NCBI RefSeq assembly: GCF_041897535.1
Contig: NZ_CP169217.1
Span: forward strand, 2,046,001 to 2,110,000
Reading direction: 5' to 3'
Length of the DNA stretch: 64,000 nucleotides
Source of the DNA: Methylomicrobium lacus_A
GTDB lineage: Bacteria; Pseudomonadota; Gammaproteobacteria; Methylococcales; Methylomonadaceae
Made by a program: the position numbers and the translations under genes. The notes under the pieces were generated by a model that was given only the letters and a program-made list of their open reading frames with translations, had not been told where the DNA came from and did no database searches. Shown here piece by piece: positions 55,011 to 62,820 of the stretch; position 1 is the first letter of the stretch, and each line of letters opens with the position of its first letter.

Positions 55011-55784
55011 TTAGGCGGCCAGAGCCATTGACGGCCGGCGGTTTGCGCGCAGCATGGTCATCAAACCGGCGCCGAACAGCCATACCGCAGCAGGCAGCGG
55101 CACTGCCGCAACAGCCGGAGCAGAGAAAGTCAGGCCGTTGCCAGCCAGTTGCCATTTGCCTGCAAAAGTGGAAGCAATGTTGTGACCATCAGTTTGATCC
55201 AAAACACCTAACTGGAAGCCGATCGACTGGCCGTATGAGGCAGTCGGATCCTGAATCCAGCTGTTCCACACAGTCGTAGCCTCACCAAACTGACCAGCTC
55301 CAGGGCTTTCTGAATCCAACGCTAACGTGCTCAGATTTTGCGCATTGTTGACAATAACCTTGCTGTTGATATCGATTGCGTGGGCTGAAATGGCGGTTGC
55401 CACGTCTGCCCCAAAAAATATGCCTTGGTTTACTTCAGCATTTGGGGTCAATGGGCTATCCAAAGTAATCGCTGCACCAACGTTAGTGTTGCCGACAGCA
55501 ACCACGTATTTGATGCTGGATAAGCTCGCGCCGGTGATGAAATTGGTCCAGTTGGAGTCGCCCGAAAAATCGAAATTCAAACTGAAAGCCGAGTTGTTTT
55601 CGTTTGCCACCAGGTTGTCGTAAGTCACGCCGGTATCGAAGTTAAACGTTTTGCCAGTCGTGATGTCGTATGCAGCCAAATAGGCTTCATTCGAGCCACT
55701 TTGATCGTAAGCGATACTCGCGTTTGCAGACCCTGCGCCAGCCAGCATTGCCGCGGCGATCAGTGTTTTATTCAAAGTTTTCAT
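55011..55784 (-). CDS. VPLPA-CTERM sorted secreted protein under a c-di-GMP riboswitch
   Basis: 257 residues from ATG 55784 with AGAGGA close upstream. A signal peptide (TLIAAAMLAGAGSANA) leads to a beta-rich, Asn/Ser/Thr-rich mature domain (SIAYDQSGSNEAYLAAYD, then AFSLNFDFSGDSNWTNFITG) of a kind common among PEP-CTERM-type proteins. The C-terminus is a canonical VPLPA-CTERM signal: AAVPLPAAVWLFGAGLMTML, then RANRR. It is the second probable exosortase substrate in the window. Its 5' leader carries a GEMM-type c-di-GMP aptamer 47 bases before the start codon. Confidence 0.9.
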   Translation of the reverse strand: MKTLNKTLIAAAMLAGAGSANASIAYDQSGSNEAYLAAYDITTGKTFNFDTGVTYDNLVANENNSAFSLNFDFSGDSNWTNFITGASLSSIKYVVAVGNTNVGAAITLDSPLTPNAEVNQGIFFGADVATAISAHAIDINSKVIVNNAQNLSTLALDSESPGAGQFGEATTVWNSWIQDPTASYGQSIGFQLGVLDQTDGHNIASTFAGKWQLAGNGLTFSAPAVAAVPLPAAVWLFGAGLMTMLRANRRPSMALAA

Positions 55785-55830
55785 TATTAATCCTCTTGCT
55801 TAATAAAATTAAATAACTTAATTGGCATGA

Positions 55831-55916
55831 TGTGACAGCCCGGCTGTATTGCGCTTGTGGGCAACAAGATCCGCGGCTTTCCGTCCCCGCTTCGCAGCGG
55901 GTGTGGCTTTTTCACA
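55831..55916 (-). promoter_or_regulatory. c-di-GMP-I (GEMM) riboswitch upstream of the VPLPA-CTERM gene
   Basis: On the minus strand: TGTGAAAAAGCC, ACACC, a hairpin CCGCT-GCGA-AGCGG with a GNRA tetraloop, the core GGGACGGAAAGCC, GCGGATCTTG, a short stem TTGTTGCCCACAAG, CAGCCGGGCTGTC, and a closing TCACA that pairs with the opening TGTGA. This is the same architecture as the element at 51221-51295 with many compensating changes in the stems. It ends 47 bases before the start codon and its ribosome site. No terminator is visible. Identified by eye from consensus. Confidence 0.82.
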
Positions 55917-56491
55917 CGCTCGTTTTTTACTGCGATATTCACCGATTGGGGAACCGCCCGTCCTGAACTCGCTGAAGGTCTTTTTCAAACCGTCCCTGCC
56001 CCTAAAAGTGCCTTGCCCCCGCTACCATTTTTCATCCCTTATCACTTTCCCATTTTCAGTTTTCCCGCTCCCTAACGCGCTCCTGCAAATTGTTATATCC
56101 GAAGACAACAAATCGCTCTCCCCCGAAAGACTTTATTGATTACGTTGCCAGATGGCTTCCTGCATTCCCTGTCTATCCCATCCGCACCAGATGGGCTCGA
56201 CAGTTGCGCATTATCCATATCTAACGCGAGGCTGGAGTTACAGAACGATGACAATTTCAGGTAATGCATTACGTTGTCAGATATTCTTAAGATACTAACA
56301 GCCCGGTTAAGTCATGCTAAACCTATTTCCGGTTGCCGATGGGATGGTCGGACAAATTTCGAGCGCCGTATTTGATTGTAGGAGCGACTTTAGCCGCGAT
56401 TGAGGGACAGCGGAAAAAAGGAGAAGGGGGCCTGCGCGATTTTCCCGCCTAGAACAGCATTAACCTATTGTCGAGGTGTAGTTGAATAGGC
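55917..56491. other. Region without a convincing gene
   Basis: Upstream of the second riboswitch. Short frames at 55849-56139 overlap the riboswitch and look non-coding. CGTCCTGAACTCGCTGAAGG near 55959 resembles a decayed dispersed repeat, and a REP-like element lies at 56377. Nothing else recognised. Confidence 0.5.
56377..56402. repeat. REP-like element
   Basis: TGTAGGAGCGACTTTAGCCG followed by CGATTG has the form of the widespread gammaproteobacterial TGTAGGAGCGA...CGCGA palindromic repeats. Only one copy was noticed in the window. Confidence 0.4.
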
Positions 56492-56989
56492 TCAGCCCTT
56501 GTCGGAGATTTCAAAGCATTCCTCGAAATCTTTCTGCAAGCCGTATTTCTCGATAAAATAATTTTCGAGCCAGATGTTAGTATCAAGCTGCTTGTAGGCC
56601 TGAGCTTCTTCGATTTGCAACAAACGCCCGCGCATTTGCTGTTGCGGCAGCAGGAGCAATTCAATGTCGGCCATGGCAACGAATTTGTCCGGATGCACAT
56701 TGCCGTTGTTGATGGTCTTGAACAACTGTTGTTTTTTCAAGCCCAGGCTGTGAATCAATTCCGCTCGATACTTGATAAACAACGGCAGCAAATCGCTGCC
56801 GCTACACTCCTCGTCATCCAACTTGCTGAAGTTACTGATGAAATTATTGACGGCCAAACGGTAAATCTCCGACTCCCGTACAAAAAGGCGGGCGGCAACC
56901 GTTCTGATCGCATTGCGGTCATGGTGGTGCAAGCGTACGGAAATGTTCTGTTTTTTTTCGATTTCTATGATTTCTTCTTCTGACGACAT
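56492..56989 (-). CDS. Hypothetical protein, possible ribbon-helix-helix type
   Basis: 165 residues from ATG 56989; an in-frame start at 57034 adds a hydrophobic stretch that looks non-native. The N-terminal 50 residues (IEIEKKQNISVRLHHHDRNA, then ESEIYRLAVNNFISNF) have the strand-helix-helix rhythm of ribbon-helix-helix DNA-binding proteins, which is weak evidence for a regulator. The remainder is helical and charged with no family I recognise. It stands alone, with large gaps on both sides. Confidence 0.55.
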   Translation of the reverse strand: MSSEEEIIEIEKKQNISVRLHHHDRNAIRTVAARLFVRESEIYRLAVNNFISNFSKLDDEECSGSDLLPLFIKYRAELIHSLGLKKQQLFKTINNGNVHPDKFVAMADIELLLLPQQQMRGRLLQIEEAQAYKQLDTNIWLENYFIEKYGLQKDFEECFEISDKG

Positions 56990-57383
56990 AAAACAGATAC
57001 AGGTCAAAACTTTTGCAATGAAATTTATGGACAAGGCATTCCAATGCCTCTAAACACCGCTTAGAAGTACATGAATTTGCGTGATGCCGACATTATTCGA
57101 CAATAAGATGACTTTTTTATGACAAAGCCGAATCCGGGCTGCCAAAGTATGAAAATTGACCTGATAGAACTGTTTTTGCCGTAATCGAATTAATCACCGC
57201 CAACATGACCAAAAATGCTGAGGGTACTGATTTTTTTTCAGGTACACTTCCTCAGAAGATTACGAATTTGAGCTGAAAAGACGGGGTCCGAACCTTAAAT
57301 TAGCTCACGTGCCGCCTCGGACGGTGCTTTTTCAACAGCCTGTTAATGCTTTTATTTCATCAGTATCAACAATTTTAAATAAC
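56990..57383. other. Gap upstream of the phosphatase-like lipoprotein gene
   Basis: No gene, repeat or recognised regulatory element seen. A frame open from GTG 57309 joins the downstream gene but is probably not translated. Confidence 0.5.
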
Positions 57384-58961
57384 ATGCCCATCAAATATCG
57401 CCGTACCTCAATCGGATTATTGACCGGTTTTTCACTGCTAGTCGTTGGATGTGCCAGTACTCATCAGGCATCCCCAAACAACAGTTCAGATCAGATAGTC
57501 ACTGAATCCAGACTCAAGAAGATCAAAACCATCGTGGTGATTTACGCCGAAAACCGTAGCTTCGATAATCTTTACGGCTTGTTTCCGGGCGCCAATGGCA
57601 TCGCCAATGCCTTGGCCCAGCCTGATACGTACTTACAACGCGACCGCGACGGCAAAACCCTATTGCCTAGCTTGCCAACGGTCTGGAACAGTCGTGATCC
57701 AAACTGGACCTTTGTCGGCAGTTTGCCCAATAAACCGTTTCAGATTGATGCACAGCCCGGAGGTTCGCCCTCAATGCGTGGGATTCAGGCTGCCTCGCCA
57801 GATCTGACGCACCGTTTTTATAACCATCAATTACAAATTCACGCCGGCCGTAATGACCAATTTGCAGCCTTTTCCAATGCCGGCGGATTGACGATGGGGT
57901 ATTACGATGGCTCCAACATGGCAATGTGGCGATTAGCTCAGCAGTACACTCTGGCCGATAATTTTTTTATGGCTGCATATGGCGGATCGTTTTTGAATCA
58001 TTTCTGGCTGGTCTGCGCCTGCACGCCTTCGATGGACAAGGCGCCTGATGGCCGTGTTTCGATACTGGACCCGCATACCGGGCAATTAGCTGTCAAACCC
58101 GGTAGTGCGATGCAGGCGGCACCAGACTATGCGGGAGACTTTAATTTCACGCCTGCTGATCCGATGACTCACCGCAGCTATGCCGTCGATCTGACGCAAC
58201 CGCCATTCCAGCCCAGCGGTACGCCACCCGCAAAAAACGGAAATGCCCTATTGGCCGATATGAATGCAAAAGGCGCTGCAGCGCCACTTGCGCCACAGTC
58301 CGAAAAAACCATTGGCGATACCTTGTCGGAAAAACATATCGACTGGACTTGGTATGCCGGAGCATGGCGCTTGGCACTGATCGATGGAACGCAAAGCCCG
58401 GAAAAGCCGCGCCAGGTCATATTTAACAAAGCGAAGGGCGCTGCCAATTTTCAGGCCCATCACCAGCCTTTTAACTACTTTAGCCGCTTTGCCCCCAGCA
58501 CCGAGACGGGGCGGGAGCAACGCGCCCAGCATTTAAAGGACTACACGGATCTGCAAACAGATATAGCCAACGGCACGTTACCGGCAGTCGTTTTCTATAA
58601 ACCTCAAGGTAGCTTGAATCAGCATCCGGGTTATACCGACGTCATGTCGGGTGATACCCATATTGCTGACGTGGTTAAGCAACTACAAGCCAGTCCACAG
58701 TGGCCGAATATGTTCATCATTGTCACCTATGACGAAAATGGCGGCTTTTGGGATCATGTCCCGCCACCCCAAGCGGATCGCTGGGGGCCCGGCACGCGTA
58801 TTCCGGCTATTTTTATTTCGCCGTTTGTGAAAAAGCATCACATCGACAATACGCTTTACGACACCACTTCGATCATCAAATTTATTACGCGGCGGTTTAA
58901 TCTGGAACCATTGTCAGGCGTACGGAAAAACATGGGAGATCTGACGAACATGCTTGAATAA
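57384..58961 (+). CDS. Acid phosphatase/phospholipase C-like lipoprotein (PF04185 phosphoesterase)
   Basis: 525 residues from ATG 57384, chosen because it starts a lipoprotein signal (SIGLLTGFSLLVVGC, cysteine at the lipobox). Motifs of the AcpA/phospholipase C branch of the alkaline phosphatase superfamily are present: TIVVIYAENRSFDNLYGLFP at the N-terminus, YDENGGFWDHVPPP and GPGTRIPAIFISPFVKKHHI near the C-terminus, with YDTTSIIKFITRRFNLEPL closing the domain. These hold the metal and catalytic residues. It should hydrolyse phosphate esters, with acid phosphatase most likely from resemblance, in the periplasm or at the outer membrane. No operon partner is visible. Confidence 0.87.
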   Translation: MPIKYRRTSIGLLTGFSLLVVGCASTHQASPNNSSDQIVTESRLKKIKTIVVIYAENRSFDNLYGLFPGANGIANALAQPDTYLQRDRDGKTLLPSLPTVWNSRDPNWTFVGSLPNKPFQIDAQPGGSPSMRGIQAASPDLTHRFYNHQLQIHAGRNDQFAAFSNAGGLTMGYYDGSNMAMWRLAQQYTLADNFFMAAYGGSFLNHFWLVCACTPSMDKAPDGRVSILDPHTGQLAVKPGSAMQAAPDYAGDFNFTPADPMTHRSYAVDLTQPPFQPSGTPPAKNGNALLADMNAKGAAAPLAPQSEKTIGDTLSEKHIDWTWYAGAWRLALIDGTQSPEKPRQVIFNKAKGAANFQAHHQPFNYFSRFAPSTETGREQRAQHLKDYTDLQTDIANGTLPAVVFYKPQGSLNQHPGYTDVMSGDTHIADVVKQLQASPQWPNMFIIVTYDENGGFWDHVPPPQADRWGPGTRIPAIFISPFVKKHHIDNTLYDTTSIIKFITRRFNLEPLSGVRKNMGDLTNMLE

Positions 58962-59028
58962 CCTCTATCCCTGGATGACGCTGAGACAAATTTAAAGAGG
59001 AGCGATTGCGTAGCCCAGGAAACCATTA

Positions 59029-59842
59029 GGGGCTGTTGCCGTTTCACATCGGTAGCCAGATGAAAGCACAGGCCAAGGCGATGACGCTTTCAAAATTGCG
59101 CTTCAATTTGTCATATCGTGTGGCGACGGCTCTGAAATGCTTTAGCCGCGCAAACAGATTTTCAACGAGGTGGCGATATTTGTAGAGACACCAATCCATT
59201 TCATCATTCCCGATGGTTGAACTCTGTTTTCTTGGAATGACCGGCACAGCCCCTTGATCGCGAATTTGCATCCGTAAAGGCTCACTGTCATAGCCTTTGT
59301 CAGCGACCATGTACTCAACCGGGGGAAGTTTGGCCACCAACTCCGGGGCTTCTTTGCAGTCATGGACTTCCCCTCCGGTGACCGAGAAATGGATGGGAAG
59401 GCCGCCCGCATCAACAACCCTGTGAATTTTAGTCGTATTGCCCGCAACCGATTTCCCGATCGCCGTTTCCTGTTCATGAGCTGCGCCGCTGCTATGCTGG
59501 TGGGCTTTCACGATACTGCCATCCATGAATGCCCATTCCAAATCCGGCTCCACAACCAGTGCCTGAAAGAGCCTCATTAATTTTTCTTGAAGCGACCAGG
59601 CATTGAATCGCTTATAGACCGCATTCCATTTTCCAAAGGCTGCCGGCAAGTCTCTCCAAGGACAGCCGACTCGCATACGATAAAAAATGCCTTCAACTGT
59701 TTGCCGAAGCGTGGGTTTGTCATAAATCCTCAAGCTCAGCAGGACGGTTTTAAATTTGTTCCAATGTTCATCCGTAAACAGTTGTCGCGGCATAGATGGC
59801 TTTTTCTTTGTGACTGAAGATTGTAAAAATGGCAACAGCCCC
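59029..59842 (-). mobile_element. IS5-family insertion sequence (814 bp)
   Basis: Inverted ends GGGGCTGTTGCC (59029-59040) and GGCAACAGCCCC (59831-59842) bracket one transposase gene. A TA on each side (59027-59028, 59843-59844) fits a 2-bp duplication. Matching bases continue outward as ACCAT, so either the ends are longer or the target was a palindrome. Confidence 0.9.
59044..59793 (-). CDS. IS5-family DDE transposase
   Basis: 249 residues from ATG 59793. The N-terminal helix-turn-helix region contains PTLRQTVEGIFYRMRVGCPW and RDLPAAFGKW, typical of IS5-type transposases. The catalytic triad is visible: Asp in WAFMDGSIVKAHQHS, Asp in YMVADKGYDSEPLR, and Glu in the Y-R-x3-E-x6-K signature YRHLVENLFARLKHFRAVAT. 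The frame is intact from start to stop and uses a single ORF, so the element is probably capable of making active transposase. Confidence 0.92.
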   Translation of the reverse strand: MPRQLFTDEHWNKFKTVLLSLRIYDKPTLRQTVEGIFYRMRVGCPWRDLPAAFGKWNAVYKRFNAWSLQEKLMRLFQALVVEPDLEWAFMDGSIVKAHQHSSGAAHEQETAIGKSVAGNTTKIHRVVDAGGLPIHFSVTGGEVHDCKEAPELVAKLPPVEYMVADKGYDSEPLRMQIRDQGAVPVIPRKQSSTIGNDEMDWCLYKYRHLVENLFARLKHFRAVATRYDKLKRNFESVIALACAFIWLPM

Positions 59843-59844
59843 TA

Positions 59845-60302
59845 ATGGTTCCTACCTGGCTAGGTACCGAACAAGCGCTGGAGGGAGCAAGCGACGAAAT
59901 GTTGAAAAATTTGAAGGACATGCATCGTCACTGGCCTTTCTTCCGCACTCATATCGATCTAGTGGAAATGGTCTTAGCCAAGACCGACAGTGACATGGTT
60001 GAATATTATGAAAAGTGCTGGTCGATAGCCGGCTTCACCCTTTAGGAAAACAATTAAGACAACAGTTATCCAATTTAAAAGACAGCGTCAATCTGATTAA
60101 AAGGCAATCGCATTTGCTGGACAATGAGCCATTGATTAGGGATGCAATCAATTTAAGAAATCCCTACCTCGATCCTTTACATTATCTGCAGGCGGAAATG
60201 CTTAGACGGTTACGCTTCAATACAGAACATCAGGATACGGTACAGCAAGCTTTGCAGGTCACTATTGCTGGAATTGCAGCCGGCATGCGTAATACCGGAT
60301 AA
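59845..60302 (+). pseudogene. ppc: 3' fragment of phosphoenolpyruvate carboxylase, frameshifted
   Basis: Encodes the last 150 or so residues of Ppc: VPTWLGTEQALEG, HWPFFRTHIDLVEMVLAKTD and EYYEK in one frame, then LVDSRLHPLGKQLRQQL, LRNPYLDPLHYLQAEMLRRL and the invariant C-terminus VTIAGIAAGMRNTG in the next frame. The break is at AAAAG (60011-60015), where one extra A would restore the frame. The 5' portion, about 750 codons, is not present on the other side of the IS element, so the gene is truncated as well as shifted. A working ppc must lie elsewhere if the cell needs it. Confidence 0.92.
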
Positions 60303-60335
60303 TGACTTCCTTCTCTTCCATGGGTTTCCTAAGAC

Positions 60336-62714
60336 TCATGGCGTATCTCCTGTAATAACGACAACCTGGAAATTTTCACCTTGCCACACTTTGCGGTCAA
60401 GCCAGTAGAAGGTAAAGTCGATGTGTTCGCCTGCCACAAACTCTTTGGTCGGCAGCCGTGCAACGTAACCTAACCCCCAATCTTCAGTGATGACATCCGC
60501 CGGGTTTTGCCAGTCATTCTTACCCCAGTGTACCTGTGAAGCTTCGGACAACAGCACACGCAGTTCCTGACCGGCAACCAGTTGCTTCACACGCTGGCGT
60601 GGTTGCCACAAAGCGTAATCAAGCTGCAAATGACGTCCGCCGTAGCGGGCCCAGGTGAGTGCAGGCCTATCGACTGGCGCGCCTGCTGCTATACTTAACG
60701 CTAGTTTGATGAATTCGGCGTGCGCCCATACCAGCGGCATTGCCGAGCCACTGGGTTGGCCTGGATACAGGCCACGCTCAGGGATGGCCACGCTATCCCA
60801 CACCTGTTCTGGCAACAGCCCGCCTTTACCAGTCATTCGCGCCATAGCCTGTAAATAAGGTCGTGCATCCTCCCCCGCCAGTAAGGCCAGATGTCCACGT
60901 TCACCAGATAAAAGCGGCCATCCTCGACCCTGCCCCCAGCCATCAAAAGGCGCTCCGTCCGGATGCTCGCCATAACCGTCGCCGTTATAGCGATGCCACA
61001 CCGGACCGTTAGGCGTATTGGCCTTGAGCAGCAGGTCAATAGCCTGAACGCTACTTACCATGGCAGGGTCATCAGCGGCACGCAGCCCAAAGCGGGCAAG
61101 CTGCAAGCAACCGATAGCGAGCTGTTCATCGGCGGCAACCCCTGGGTAATTCCCGCGGTTTTTGATCAGTAGATGTTCAAACTTGGCTCCTTCATGAATC
61201 AATATGTCTTTCGGCGAGCTGCGCATGTAATAGCCTGGTACTCCAAGTTGCTGAGCCAAATTAGTATTGGCTGCCCAGGTATACTCTTCCAGGCGCGTGT
61301 TCCAGGTATCGGCCAGCATCAGCGCACAGTCTAATTCGAGCCCTGCGAGAAATCGACTGCCTTCGACCAGAGCAGCAATGGCTACCGCGACGGTAAAAGT
61401 ATTGATGCCCGGGGTTTCCTCCCAGCGATCCTGGGCAGTCATAGGCCCTTCATGCGCTATGAAGCCAAGAGCCCGGCGCACCATATCGCCCACTCGTACT
61501 TCACCCAGTGCATTTCGCTCCGCCAAGGCGCTGGCAAGCAGCACCGGGAAAGCCGTTTCATCAAGCTGTATACCTTGCCAGAAAGGCTTGCCGCCCAGCC
61601 ACTGGTTTTGCAGCCAATGGCCATTGGCCTGCTGGGTAGCGATGAGGTAAATCAAACACCGCTGAGCATCCGCTATATCGTCAAGTGCCACCAATGCACC
61701 TGCCGTCTCGACTAAGTCGCGCGCCCATACCAAGTGATAGCCACCCCGGCTGTTGCTGGCTTCGCCCCAAGGCACCGACAGGCTTGCGACAAAAGCACCC
61801 GGGAAAGTACGATCTTCGTGAACTTTTATGACTGTTGCCGAACGCCGTAATAGTATGAGGGACTTAGAATCCAGCAAAGCCTCCAACTCAGGTGGCCAGT
61901 GCAGCGTCTCCAGCCACTGCTGCCAGCCTTGGCAATACCTTGCCCAGAGCGTCTCAAAACCTGACGACAGCGATTGCAGGGCCAATGTGGCGGCGGCTTC
62001 GCGGCTGCTGGAAAGCCCCAGGGCCAACGTACCGGTGCAGGACAATTGCGCAGTGAATGCTACTTCGCCAGGGCCGGCCTGGGCATAGTGCCATGCCATG
62101 CCGTTATTGAGTTTAAAATCTTGCCAGCCGTCGCTCCTACCCACTAATCCTACTGAAGATTGTAACAGCGCTGGCCGGCCTTCGCGATCGACAGCCGTCA
62201 GGGCCATCCCGAACGGCCCCTGTTCAGCCCACAACATGAGGTGACCTGCCCACACATCCCTCCATGCCTGATTGCTAGTCGCATCTTCGCCAATACGGGG
62301 TGCCGCCAGTAGATAGAGTTGCAGCTCTGCATCCCCTTTCAACATAAAATCGACCAGCAGCACATCACGTTCCGGATCAATGCATATCTTAAGTGTTAGC
62401 ATAAAACGGGCATGGTGATGGGTGATGGTGATTGCCGGAATGGCATCGTCCTGCCAGGTCACCGTATAATCGCCCAGCCGACGTAGTTCAATCCAGAAAT
62501 CTGTGCCGTTGGCGATGATGAAACCTAGGTCTTTTAACTGAGGAATGTCCAGGCGCGGGTAATACACCTCGGTAATAATACCCTGCGCCATGGTAAACCA
62601 TACGCGTGAGGTACCTAATGCCGTGCCAACCGCGTCTTTGGCAGCAGGTGCCCAAGTTGGGTAAATACTGGAAGGGGCGGGAGCTACCCCTTTAGGATAC
62701 GACTTTTCTGACAT
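60336..62714 (-). CDS. GH15 glucoamylase/glucodextranase-like enzyme
   Basis: 792 residues. The N-terminal beta-sandwich domain begins YPTWAPAAKDAVGTALGTSR and IITEVYYPRLDIPQLKDLGF, typical of bacterial GH15 enzymes. The (alpha/alpha)6 catalytic domain follows (WARDLVETAGALVALDD, QLDETAFPVLLAS). RWEETPGINTFTVAVAIAAL holds the general acid glutamate and QPSGSAMPLVWAHAEFIKL the C-terminal base region. It releases glucose from the non-reducing ends of alpha-glucans. There is no signal peptide, so it probably acts on intracellular glycogen or maltodextrins. It lies 106 bases from the aconitase gene on the same strand, with no obvious functional link. Confidence 0.92.
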   Translation of the reverse strand: MSEKSYPKGVAPAPSSIYPTWAPAAKDAVGTALGTSRVWFTMAQGIITEVYYPRLDIPQLKDLGFIIANGTDFWIELRRLGDYTVTWQDDAIPAITITHHHARFMLTLKICIDPERDVLLVDFMLKGDAELQLYLLAAPRIGEDATSNQAWRDVWAGHLMLWAEQGPFGMALTAVDREGRPALLQSSVGLVGRSDGWQDFKLNNGMAWHYAQAGPGEVAFTAQLSCTGTLALGLSSSREAAATLALQSLSSGFETLWARYCQGWQQWLETLHWPPELEALLDSKSLILLRRSATVIKVHEDRTFPGAFVASLSVPWGEASNSRGGYHLVWARDLVETAGALVALDDIADAQRCLIYLIATQQANGHWLQNQWLGGKPFWQGIQLDETAFPVLLASALAERNALGEVRVGDMVRRALGFIAHEGPMTAQDRWEETPGINTFTVAVAIAALVEGSRFLAGLELDCALMLADTWNTRLEEYTWAANTNLAQQLGVPGYYMRSSPKDILIHEGAKFEHLLIKNRGNYPGVAADEQLAIGCLQLARFGLRAADDPAMVSSVQAIDLLLKANTPNGPVWHRYNGDGYGEHPDGAPFDGWGQGRGWPLLSGERGHLALLAGEDARPYLQAMARMTGKGGLLPEQVWDSVAIPERGLYPGQPSGSAMPLVWAHAEFIKLALSIAAGAPVDRPALTWARYGGRHLQLDYALWQPRQRVKQLVAGQELRVLLSEASQVHWGKNDWQNPADVITEDWGLGYVARLPTKEFVAGEHIDFTFYWLDRKVWQGENFQVVVITGDTP

Positions 62715-62820
62715 TTAAGTATTCCTTCTTGATTAGCGAGGTTGGGATGCGCTATGAACCTCATCACTTTTCGATGGATACCACCTGTTCGCTCTGATTC
62801 AGCAACCTAGAATTATTGTT

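Noticed and set aside
55849..56139. Plus-strand frames over the second riboswitch
   Set aside because: They run through the conserved aptamer core and upstream DNA in the opposite sense to the regulated gene, with no protein resemblance.
58962..59026. Possible inverted ppc fragment left of the IS (codons reading MVSWATQSL)
   Set aside because: Resemblance to MVPTWLGTEQAL is short and needs gaps; more simply explained by the palindromic flank.
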